In this document: piece by piece, positions 55,101 through 64,000 of the stretch
How positions within the stretch are numbered: position 1 is the stretch's first letter
Layout: every line of letters starts with the position of its first letter
NCBI GenBank assembly: GCA_032433595.1
Contig: JASWJB010000003.1
Coordinates: 62,001 to 126,000 of the forward strand
Length of the DNA: 64,000 nt
Direction of reading: 5' to 3'
DNA from: Conoideocrella luteorostrata
Lineage: Eukaryota; Ascomycota; Sordariomycetes; Hypocreales; Clavicipitaceae
Position numbers and translations under genes: made by a program
Notes under the pieces: generated by a model
The model's input: only the letters and a program-made list of their open reading frames with translations
Database searches by the model: none
Told to the model about the DNA's origin: nothing

Positions 55101-57333
55101 CGAATGCTTTTGCTGAAGATGGGATCGGAGAGCAGCTCACGAGCCATGCCGGCTCGTTGAGCCCCTTGGCCGGTAAAAACGAATATGACCTTGTCTTTAG
55201 GAGATGAACGTGCGCGGGTGAGATCTTTAGCATCGAGGGAGGTAGCAAGATCTGCTAAGCTCTCTGCGACGATGAAGCTTCGGAAATCTAACTGAGCTCT
55301 CTTTTCCGCAAGAATATGACTCAGCGACTGCATCGTTGAAACTTCATCTTTGCTCGGTTCTTGCTTCTTGAGAAATTCGGAATAGCTTAAAGTCACTCGT
55401 TGCAAGGCATCTTGATCCTTTCCTGACAGAACGAACAGATGATGTTGCTGCTCCACCACCCTAATATCTTCACTAGCTTCGTCATCGCTCGTGCTGGCAG
55501 GACTATCATTGGCGTCGGAACAGGACGACGACTCGTCCGAGTTGGATGTTGCCGATGACGAAGAAGATCCGTGGTCCATGGAAAACTCGATCGATGAGTC
55601 CAGTAGAAAGGGCGTGGGCTGTGAGGCATGGCGTCCATGAAGCCCACGAGATAAAAGATAATGCATTGCGTCATCAATAATGGCATGAGCATTGGCACCT
55701 CCGAAGCCGAATGAATTTACGCTGGCCCGTCGAAGACCTGGCCTGGGCCATGACAAATTCTCCATTGGCGCAACCAGATTCCAGTCCGCCATGTGCAGCT
55801 TGGGATTGAGCGTTTTCAATCTAGTCACCGCCGGTATCATACCTGCTTCTAGACACAACACAGTCTTGATGAGGCCGGCCAGACCAGCTGCGCCTTCTGT
55901 GTGCCCAACATTTGGCTTCACACTACCTACATAGAGAGGGCCGTCATTGCCAGCTTTTTTCGCAGAGCCAATAGTTGCAGCTACGGCTTTCATTTCGATC
56001 GGATCCTATTTTGAAGATATATTGTTAGATGGGGCATTGTGCGATGTAAATAGCAACGAGGCAGTATGTGTGGCACCTACACCTAGCGGCGTTCCCGTTC
56101 CATGCGCCTCGAAATAGCAAGTGTCATTCATGGAAAGCCCAGCTTTCTGGTACGTCTCACGAATGAGCTCGGCTTGCGCGTCTCCACTTGGAACCGTCAT
56201 GCCGGTAGTCTTGCCGTCGAAATTAATGCCTGTGGCTCGGATCACAGCCCGGATCACGTCGCTATCCCTCACGGCGTCTTTGAGTGGCTTTACAATCACA
56301 GCAGCAACGCCCTCGCCTCTACCATAACCATTGGCGGCTGCGTCAAATGTGTGGCTGATGCCATCCGGGGTTATCATATGCATTGCGGTGAACTGTGTCA
56401 TGAGGTTAGGATGTAAGATGAGATTCGTGCCCGTAACCAACGCCTGGTCGCATTCTCCAGCATGAATGGATTGGCAGGCGAGATGCAAACTGTAGAGAGC
56501 AGATGAGCAGGCCGTGTCGAGTGACAAGCTAGGACCTTTGAGGTCGAAAAACCAGGAAATTCTGTTCGCCAAGATCGATTTTGCTGTCCCACTGCCAGGA
56601 TGATCACCCAGGCGGAACAAATCACCTTCGGCGATTTCTTGATAGTCGGCTGTCATCACACCGTTATACACACCGGTTCTACTTTTAGAAAGCTTTTGCA
56701 TCGGGATGCCGGCTGAGTCAGATCCATCTTGTCAGTTGCAACACTTTCCGAAGAAAAAAAGACGTTGGCTGAATTAGAATGAAGAAGGGGAAGAATGCCA
56801 AAGGTGGATGAATACCATTCTCGAAGGCCTCGTATGCAACCTCGAGACCGAGACGCTGCATAGGATCCATTGCAGCAGCTTCGCTAGCCGTGATTGAGAA
56901 AAACGGTGCGTCAAAATGCGATACGTCGTTGAGAAAGAATCCAGACTTGGTAATGACCTGGAGCGAAAAGCAGAGAAGAGAATCAGCAAACTTGGTAAAA
57001 TTTGGGGCATCGAGGAAGAAACCTGTATCAGGATAAAGAACAGATCACATCTCAGGGATGTGCCATGTGAGAACAGAGACTCTCCTCTGCTTCTACAGCC
57101 ACTTCTCTACTTACTGCTCCACGTCTGTTCCGCGAAGGGTGGTACCAGGCGTCAGCGTCGAAGCATCGTTCAGGAATTCGACCGTGTCCACTTCGACCCT
57201 GCTCAATCATATCCCAAAACTCGCTTGGAGATGACACATCGGAAAAGCGGCATGCCATGCCCACGATCGCAATGGCTCCATCGTCCGCGGTTGTGACGGC
57301 GTCAGTCTGTGAGTCGGCTCTGCTTTGATTCAT
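49189..57333 (-). CDS. highly reducing polyketide synthase, seven exons
   Basis: Exons on the minus strand: 57333-57115, 56957-56816, 56712-56081, 56005-54901, 54793-~52220, ~51965-49395 and 49340-49189, giving about 2,460 residues. Order: KS ([25 protein letters not shown]), a ~50-residue Ser/Asp linker, AT (GHSSGE), DH, a short methyltransferase-like remnant, an ER-like region, KR (GGMGALG; Ser and Tyr of the triad), and ACP (GVDSL across the last intron). The DH motif HxxxGxxxxP has Ser at the Gly position. The ER region keeps the GroES-like half but no NADPH-binding glycine motif; a Ser/Pro-rich insert is there. The fifth intron is the weak point. The GTACGT donor at 52223 is in the wrong phase for the acceptor at 51966; donor GTTCAT at 52219 fits but gives 254 nt. 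Product is unknown; a Zn2Cys6 regulator lies upstream. Confidence 0.85.
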
Positions 57334-59374
57334 TGTGATTATAGGACAGAGTGTTTGGTTTAAAGGCTGGACGGTTTTGTATGGGATTGTATTTGTTTGC
57401 GATTCGCTTCCGGCTCCGTGTTTGTTGATGATGTTGAAGAAATTCTGCTGCGGCACCGCCTGGGCTCTGAGCTGAGTCTTAAATAATTACGTTGCAGCAG
57501 TCAAATGTCTTTGAGCCTCTCTTGACTCAGCCCATGTTTGGGGGAGGGGGGTGTGAGCCACGGTCGGGGTGAATTATATTCACGAATAGTCCGCTCGCAT
57601 CACTTATTTCACAGTAACAGTCTTGGTACAACAGGATTGGTAGCAGGGTATAGCGTGAATAGATCGTAGGTACAATCTACACCATGTACATTTTGCCTAG
57701 ATGGCATGTATTGTGATTGCCACTATCCGAAGAGCTTCTAGGAGTGTACCCATTCCATAGCAGGACATTATTACGCAATAACACTGACTTGGTAGTTATG
57801 CTGTACCAGTACTACATGATGATACAGCTCCCACCTGAGAATTTCCACCTGTCACCACGTAGTTACTGGGGTCTCTACGAAATTGAACGGAAACCGGAGA
57901 CACCTGAGGGGGTTGGAAAGCCAACACGGGAATTGGATTACTGTTGCTCTTCGTCATTCGGACACCGAAACCAGTTGGACTCACCACCGTCTAGCATGGT
58001 AAAGGACTGAAAATATTTTCCGCCTTCACACGATGATCAGTATGTACTGTGGACTGAAAGTACGCGGTGATGGGGCAGCCATGCTAGGTGTTCTCTTGAG
58101 CCCTAAACTGGAGGGTTAATCGACACTCATGCGGAGCAACGTATGATAGTCTCCGAACACGAAACAAGTATCCGCTGGTTGCCCGTATACCTCTTCAGGC
58201 ACCGGTAAGTTGAGATTCGAAAAAGGCTCCGTGCCGGTCACCGAAAGATACCAACTTAAGCTTCGGGCGGGCAAGTCACGCTTCAGGCTGGGTATGACAA
58301 GAGCAAGTGCACGGGGCTCTTCCGGACAATACTCCGGCAATGCATTGCAGCTCTTCTGGCATGCTCATAGCCAATAGTTGTATGTCTGCATACCCCAGAA
58401 TAGCTCTCATGAACCAAGTAGACAAGGGGTCACGACGACATAATTCATCGGGGTTCAGACAGCGACGTCACTGAGCTGATTTTCTTCAACCGACAATATC
58501 GAGTAAACACTGTTGAAAGACAGGCACTACCACAAAGGTTCTTGCACCGCGTGTTCATTACATTTGCCGGGGCTTTACTCATCAGACTCGACCAGCATGC
58601 AACCAGCAGACTGTTTGATAGCTTCACAGTCGTCGTCGCGTAACAAGGGTCTCATGTGGGCTGACGCCAAGGGGTGTGGGTAAAGAGTACGTATCATAAT
58701 CCCCGGATGCCACGTCTGACACCGGAGAGCGAAACGCCAAGGGGGTGGATCCACAGTATTTCATCTCGGTCCGGCCATGGCATTTTTCCCAATGAGTTTG
58801 TCTTTCCCACCCCAGAATCCCATCTCTGCCCTCCGTATCTCCAATTTTCTGCTTGGCCAGTTTTATGGAGATCTCATCTACATCTCAACTGTGGGGGATC
58901 AGCATACAACGCTACGTCCGAAGAAGGCCATGATCATCTTGATGAGCATAACGTTGGATACTGATTTGCAGTGCTAAATCAACTTCATCATTGCTTTATT
59001 TCCGTGTACGATGACTGTGTATTTGCAGAAACCGGCATTACTACGTGAGCTGTTCCATCTATTATGCTTACTACGGTATACTAGCTTTCGATATCGTAAT
59101 GTGGTGGATGGGTGAATGGATGGGGGAGTGTATGAAGTGGTGTTCGGAAAGTCAAAGTCATTTATTGGAGTTATCAAGCATCGCAACCAAACTAGATCCT
59201 TATCGCCAAGCTTTTCATGAGTGAATCAAACAAAATCATAAACGAAATCGTGATTGTCCCCGTGCCACCAACAGGGCACGTTCCCAGCTCCGTTTCGCAC
59301 TCCGTAACCATGCCACCATAACGGCTGTCTTGATCTCCAGGGTCCTCACATACCCGTTGGCCCCCAAGAGTCTC
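57334..59374. promoter_or_regulatory. PKS upstream region, no gene seen
   Basis: It holds the PKS promoter on its left side and the 3' flank of the Zn2Cys6 gene on its right. Small open frames (58116-58340, 58674-58964) have no domain. I looked for TCG-N5-CGA-type AflR sites and did not find a clear one by eye. A G-rich run is at 57538-57550. Confidence 0.4.
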
Positions 59375-60388
59375 TCATTGGCCAGACCACTTCGAGGCTT
59401 GGCCCAGAAAGCTCTCCGCCTCGCCCAGCACGCTGTACAAGTGTTGCTTCAGGTCTGTCTGCAGTTGGTTGAACCCGGACACCGGATTCCCCATGGTCCC
59501 TGCTGCTCCGGGAGCTTCCCCTGCCTGCATCGCCGATGTGCCAATCATGGGCGATATCCGCCGCAGCTCGTCCAGGAGAATTTGGATCGAGCCAATGATA
59601 TGGTTGCTGCCTTGCCTGATCCCCAGCGCACTAGCCCTTGCCGCCGCCACAGCTTTGGCGTACCTGTCAATCATGTGGAAGCAGATGAGCGAGACTATGA
59701 TGGAGATTTGGTAGTCTGCAGCTAGGCATGCACAGTCCAGAATAGCCGCCACCTGGCCCGTGGCCCTTCGGTTTGCGAAGATGACGTCTCCGACGATGGT
59801 CTTGGCATCCCCGTTGGTGGTCGCCCACATTAGGTCGCTGGATGAGCTGTCGTTCCGGACATCGATGAGAATAGAAGCCGCATGAGCCAGGCAGCTGTGA
59901 GCGCCCTCCGGGGAAGTATCCGAAGCGCTGCTGCTGGAGCTATTTTTTGGACTATACGTCCCCATGCCGCTGCCCTGGCTGCTGCTGCCACTCGTAGCCA
60001 CGAGCTGTGGTATGTCGTCCAGGTTCCACTCCTCGTGATAGCCTGCGGTTGAGAAGGCCGCAATATCGCAGGGGAGATTGCGGACCGTCTCGCTCCAGGC
60101 CGCCTCGGGAACCCATGAATTAAAGTCCCAGGCCATGCCATCGGACGCAGCGTCATGCAGAGCAGCGTCGCATCCGTCCGCCTGCGGACTGGGCGTTTGT
60201 GACACCTTTCGGCTGGGCGCTGATGCGGGCGGTCGACCATAGCGATTCGACGGCGCATATAAGCACTCGAGCCCTCGTTCCACGCATCGTGCACACTCTG
60301 GCCTCGTGGTGCCGCACTTGACCTTTGCGGTGGCGCAATTGGTGCAGCTGCTGCGAAACTTTTGCCTGGTCTTTGGTCGTTCAGCCAT
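59375..60388 (-). CDS. Zn2Cys6 transcription factor, AflR-like layout
   Basis: An intronless frame of 337 codons. The N-terminus has the binuclear cluster: C-x2-C-x6-C-x6-C-x2-C-x6-C (CTNCATAKVKC, CARCVERGLEC), followed by NRYGRPP, the basic linker typical of AflR and related pathway regulators. Residues ~140-165 are Ser-rich. Residues ~165-330 are helical, with AHAASILIDV, CACLAADYQISIIVSLI and DELRRISPMI segments like the AflR C-terminal domain. Such factors act as dimers and often switch on the adjacent biosynthetic genes. It is 2 kb from the PKS start, on the same strand, so it is a likely pathway-specific activator. Targets remain inference. Confidence 0.85.
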   Translation of the reverse strand: MAERPKTRQKFRSSCTNCATAKVKCGTTRPECARCVERGLECLYAPSNRYGRPPASAPSRKVSQTPSPQADGCDAALHDAASDGMAWDFNSWVPEAAWSETVRNLPCDIAAFSTAGYHEEWNLDDIPQLVATSGSSSQGSGMGTYSPKNSSSSSASDTSPEGAHSCLAHAASILIDVRNDSSSSDLMWATTNGDAKTIVGDVIFANRRATGQVAAILDCACLAADYQISIIVSLICFHMIDRYAKAVAAARASALGIRQGSNHIIGSIQILLDELRRISPMIGTSAMQAGEAPGAAGTMGNPVSGFNQLQTDLKQHLYSVLGEAESFLGQASKWSGQ

Positions 60389-63300
60389 TGTCAGTCAAAT
60401 CAACGGAGATGACGGGCAGCTGTTGGGGTGGAAGTCGCGGGCGGGAATCGCGATTTGAGTTGCAACACCAAGCAAAGATGCGACAAAAAGCCGGGGCTCG
60501 GAAGTGAACTGAGATCGGGTCTCAGGGTTGCAGAAGGATCGCCATTTATTAACCATTATAGAACTACGGAGCGCTGTGCAGTACCCATGGCACAGCGGCG
60601 TGTATGCAGCCCCCCCATTTGCTATCTGTCAGTCTTGGTCGTTGGTTGTTGGTCGTTCGGCTCGAATACTTGTGCTTACCGGGCAGAGATAGTGTCAGCC
60701 AACGGAAGGGGTATGGTTACCAAAATCTCCCCTCAATCTCCCCTCAACCTCCCCTCCCATGTCGGAGTATCTGGGTCTTGGGTCTCAGGGTCCTTACGTC
60801 TTTGTGGGTCATCCATGGTCATCCATGACCACCACGATGCACTCGCCCGATCGGATTAGCCAGTCACTAACTAGCAGGTGTTGTTGCACGGAGAATAATG
60901 CTGCCGTTGCTGGCGTTTGCTCCCAGCACTGGCACTCCAATTGCGACGGCGAAAAAATATCATCTCCATCTCGCTGGCTGTTGCGTCTGGAAACAGAAAT
61001 CGGCAGGCTCGCGTCGCAAACAGGTCTCATTCCGATCTCGCTGCTACCTGCTCCGTACTTGTGATGAGGCTACAGGCGAGGTTACAGGCGAGGTTACAAT
61101 CGCCGGCCGGAAGCTGGTTGCCGTGGCATGGCGTCGCGTGGCGTGGAGTGCTTGAAGAAGATAGCGGTTGGAGGGTCCGGATTTTGCCATGTCACACTCA
61201 GCAGGTAGGTACAAGGTCAAGGTACCGAGGCATGGCCCCAACGTCCAACCGCCAACTCTCAACTCTCACCACTCAGTTCTATTTTCCACTCCCCGCTGGG
61301 CTTATTGGTTTCGCTGTGGCTCAGTGAATCATGGTGGTATTATCTTGATCCTTCCGCCGTCCTGAGTCTAGCGTGATGGATCCAGGGACAGCATCGTATC
61401 TCTGCTACCTGGCGCCGTCCGGGTACTTGGTAACTTGCGGTAAGGACGCGAAAGCTAGCAGACTGGATGCGCCGTGCTTACAAGGTATTTTTGTGGCAAG
61501 ACAGGGCATTATTGCGGCGTGACAGGGTGCCAGTGCGGCGCGCTGCCCCTGCAACCCCCTGGGACTGGCTATGCTGCATGTGGCTCTTTCTCAGCAACTT
61601 GCACCATTCGGGGGGCTAATGGTGCATTTCATTCCATTCCATAGCCACTCGATAAGTAGCCATTTATCGCACTGAGGGCCCAAAGTTCGTACCAGCATGC
61701 ATCCGTGGGCATTACTCACGACTTGCCCGCTTAGCGACTGCGCATTCGTGGATTCTGTAATTCTGTATGACAGCAATCCGCCCCGTCTGTATCTGCCCTC
61801 CCCCCTTCGGTCTCCTCCAAGCGCGATTCGCAATCGCAATACGAGCAGGACACGTGCATGTGAGAAAGTGATGGATGAAGCCGGACGCGGGCCATCTCCA
61901 CACACACAAACAGGCTCCCTTGGGCTAGTGGCATCGTCCAACCGTGTCAAATGTCCCTTTGTGCATATATCCCGGCCGAGAGAGTCGCAACATTTCGCCA
62001 TGTTCGGGATGCATCGAGCCATAACCACACCACACCACACCCGGTCAGATCTGATCAAGCCCAGACCGTCCGGCCGGTTGACGCCTCCCGGACCTGCGCT
62101 CTTCTATTCCCTCCAATTACCAACGATGAACGATGCGCTGGAGTTTTTAGGCGAGTCTCTAGCCACGCGAACTCCTTGTTGGTCGTTACAGTCCATGCAC
62201 CTCGAACGAGCGCTGCAGCCTTGGTGCGTCGGCAGTCTTACACATTCTCGTCTATTCCAGGGTTTAGTCTTGGAATTCAATTGCTGACTACATGCACACA
62301 TGTCCTCAGTTCCCTCCCCCCCCCCCCTCCGAGTCGTGTAGTACTAGCATTTCGCAGATCAGAGTCTGTTCTTCATTCATCGTTGAAGTGTAGGGTACGG
62401 AGTATGCCATATAGGGTATGTGATATCGCGCCTGTCCGTGCACACGAACTATCTGGGCAGGGTAGGGTATTTACTGCCGCTGCTCAGATCCAACAGCCGC
62501 CAGCTAGGCCAGTGGACAATGCCCTCAACGGGCTGTGATAAAATCATGCACATCTCGGACCATAAACTCTATTTTCCCCCTTCTAATGCTCGATGCGTGT
62601 CGCCGTCGCTGCTGAGGCACAAACTGAGCCTTCTGCTACAATACAACAAAAATAGACTGCGCACACAATGGGTTTGCACAAATGTTTGTGGACAGAGTCT
62701 GCCACCGTGGCAAGGGCGACCTTCCTGATTGAGGCAAAAGTGAAAGTGAGGGAAGGTGCCAGGCAGTGTGCCAGTGGGGGCGCTGACACGGCAGCAGCTC
62801 AAACCGCATCCCCCATCCTCCTCAGCACGTGTTTTGTTGTCTTCTCCCGTCATCCTCGGATTCAGCCTAAACCGGTAAAACCGTCGACTTGACTTGCCCT
62901 ATTCGAATGGATACATTCGTGGACACGCCACTCAGTCGCCGTGTGTGTTTTGCACCATCGTCAACGCACTGTGAGATCTGTACGTGGCCGCTTTGCCGTC
63001 GAGTTCGGTGTCCGACAGGAGCTGTGCGGGGGAACGGGGAGGAGGCGGTGGGTGGGTCTGCGGATTCTGAGGAGTGCCATTCTGGTGGCTGCTTATCTGC
63101 AATGTCGGATATTTCCTCTTTTGACCGTCCCGCACAGCATGTGGCCCTTACTAGCGTCTTGCTCTCTCGAGCCGCACACATCCCCCTGGCTTCTGGGCTG
63201 CTTTTTGTGATGCCTTATTCATCACTTTGCCATGGCCGGGCATGATTCAGCTTGTAGGTATCCTTACTCCGTACTTGAGAGTAAAGAGTATGGTTCCTCT

Positions 63301-63837
63301 TCGAGCCCCACCTTTTCGGACTCCAGAGCAGATTTATGTCCCCAGATCTGCTGGAATAATCTCGTGTATGCTAGTTGAGCTTTGCTAGAAAATGTAAGAC
63401 TGGACTAGTTTAGATGGCCTATCACCGACTGCCCGGGATGCTGCGGGCCTCAATTATGGAGCGATCCGAAAAAGATACCCTTTCGCGTGCCAGCAGGGAA
63501 CGATCCGGGCCAACGAACCAACATGTCTGTAACATCATGTCACAATTACATTGGTCAGCATTTATGGCTGCAGACCGGCTCCCGAAGATCCGTAGTAATC
63601 AAAGGGAAGATATACGCCAGGAAGGTAGTCATGGGTATTCTACAGTCAGTGGTCAGATACTCTCCCCTTGGCACATAAGAATTCAAGCTCCATATAGTTG
63701 TGTCATCACTTGAGAACTTTATAGTATCTACATTCTTTGTTGACAGTGTTGAATCACCCCAAGCTTTCGTCACAGCCCACCTTAAATCTCTTTACTTTCA
63801 ATCTTGCAACATCACACACCACGACGAATCTTTGATC
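60389..63837. other. 3.4-kb gene-poor region
   Basis: I found no supported gene. It includes the promoter of the Zn2Cys6 gene and the upstream region of the gene at 63838. Visible items: GGCTACAGGCGAGGTTACAGGCGAGGTTAC, a short direct repeat at 61068-61096 (unit GTTACAGGCGAG); a C-run at 62310-62325; 9-mers TACGGAGTA at 62396 and TACTCCGTA at 63265. Several ~100-codon frames exist on both strands but overlap one another and lack motifs. Confidence 0.45.
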
Positions 63838-64000
63838 ATGTCAGCCATCATGAACGACAGTTCTGACACTGTAGTCTTGGGCCATACTCAACAGAGCAAG
63901 CCACTGCTCAATGCTGAATTCAATGGGCTGGAAGTCAAGATCGGCCCCGTATCTGTCTCGTCTCGCGAGGTTACCGAGACGGATAGTATGACAGAAGACA
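63838..64000 (+). CDS. 5' end of an unidentified gene, runs off the window
   Basis: An ATG at 63838 in good context (GATCATGTC) after a CT-rich/CACACACC leader opens a frame that stays open to the window end (54 codons). It has no signal peptide and a hydrophilic N-terminus with a VVLGHTQQSKPLL phrase. The product cannot be named from this part. It may belong to the PKS-side gene group because it follows the regulator, but the distance is 3.4 kb. Confidence 0.5.
   Translation, partial: MSAIMNDSSDTVVLGHTQQSKPLLNAEFNGLEVKIGPVSVSSREVTETDSMTED

Noticed and set aside
61068..61096. Short direct repeat GTTACAGGCGAG as a regulatory array
   Set aside because: Only two full units. It is too little to support a function.

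Overview
The window looks like nuclear DNA of a filamentous ascomycete. Genes are split by short GT-AG introns (about 50-110 nt). Families typical of Pezizomycotina are present: a reducing polyketide synthase, a Zn2Cys6 regulator with an AflR-like look, HET and ankyrin proteins, F-box-like proteins, a UstYa-type oxidase and secreted cysteine-rich proteins. A long fungal heat-labile-enterotoxin-A-like ADP-ribosyltransferase and a TNT-type NAD glycohydrolase suggest a host-associated member of Hypocreales (insect or nematode pathogen type). That placement is inference from gene families. Gene density is low, with many relics and repeats, as expected for a subterminal or accessory region.

Layout. 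1-15 kb: a GPI-anchored secreted protein, a double F-box-like protein, a Lys-rich secreted orphan, a collapsed GMC oxidoreductase relic, a cysteine-rich secreted protein with Kex2-like sites, and a small conserved-looking ORF. 15-26 kb: a MITE-like element, a frameshifted ADP-ribosyltransferase-like toxin gene, a cluster of related LTR copies (several with 5-bp target duplications) around an F-box-like gene, and an intact-looking TNT-domain NADase. 26-39 kb: a GliK-like gamma-glutamylcyclotransferase, an ankyrin gene cut by a stop codon, a retroelement gag relic, an MFS 3' relic head-to-head with a GliT-like disulfide oxidoreductase, a trypsin-like protein with altered active-site residues, a LovD-like beta-lactamase-fold enzyme and a HET relic. 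40-49 kb: a small secreted cysteine-rich protein, a UstYa-type (DUF3328) protein, and a six-exon secreted modular protein (PAN-like, PLA2-like, Stig1-like, C-terminal beta-sandwich-like). 49-64 kb: a seven-exon highly reducing PKS, a divergently placed Zn2Cys6 regulator, a 3.4-kb gene-poor stretch, and the first 54 codons of another gene.

How the genes may work together. The right part (PKS plus AflR-like regulator, possibly with the LovD-like acyltransferase and UstYa-like oxidase further left) looks like a secondary-metabolite locus. The PKS has a methyltransferase-like remnant and an ER region without its NADPH-binding motif, so an ER partner in trans would be needed for full reduction. 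The left and middle parts carry secreted proteins, two of them from NAD-consuming toxin families. Decay marks are frequent: a frameshift, in-frame stops, truncated gene ends and solo LTRs. No tRNA, rRNA or CRISPR was seen. Exon borders were placed by hand from splice signals and reading-frame continuity; none was tested with transcripts.
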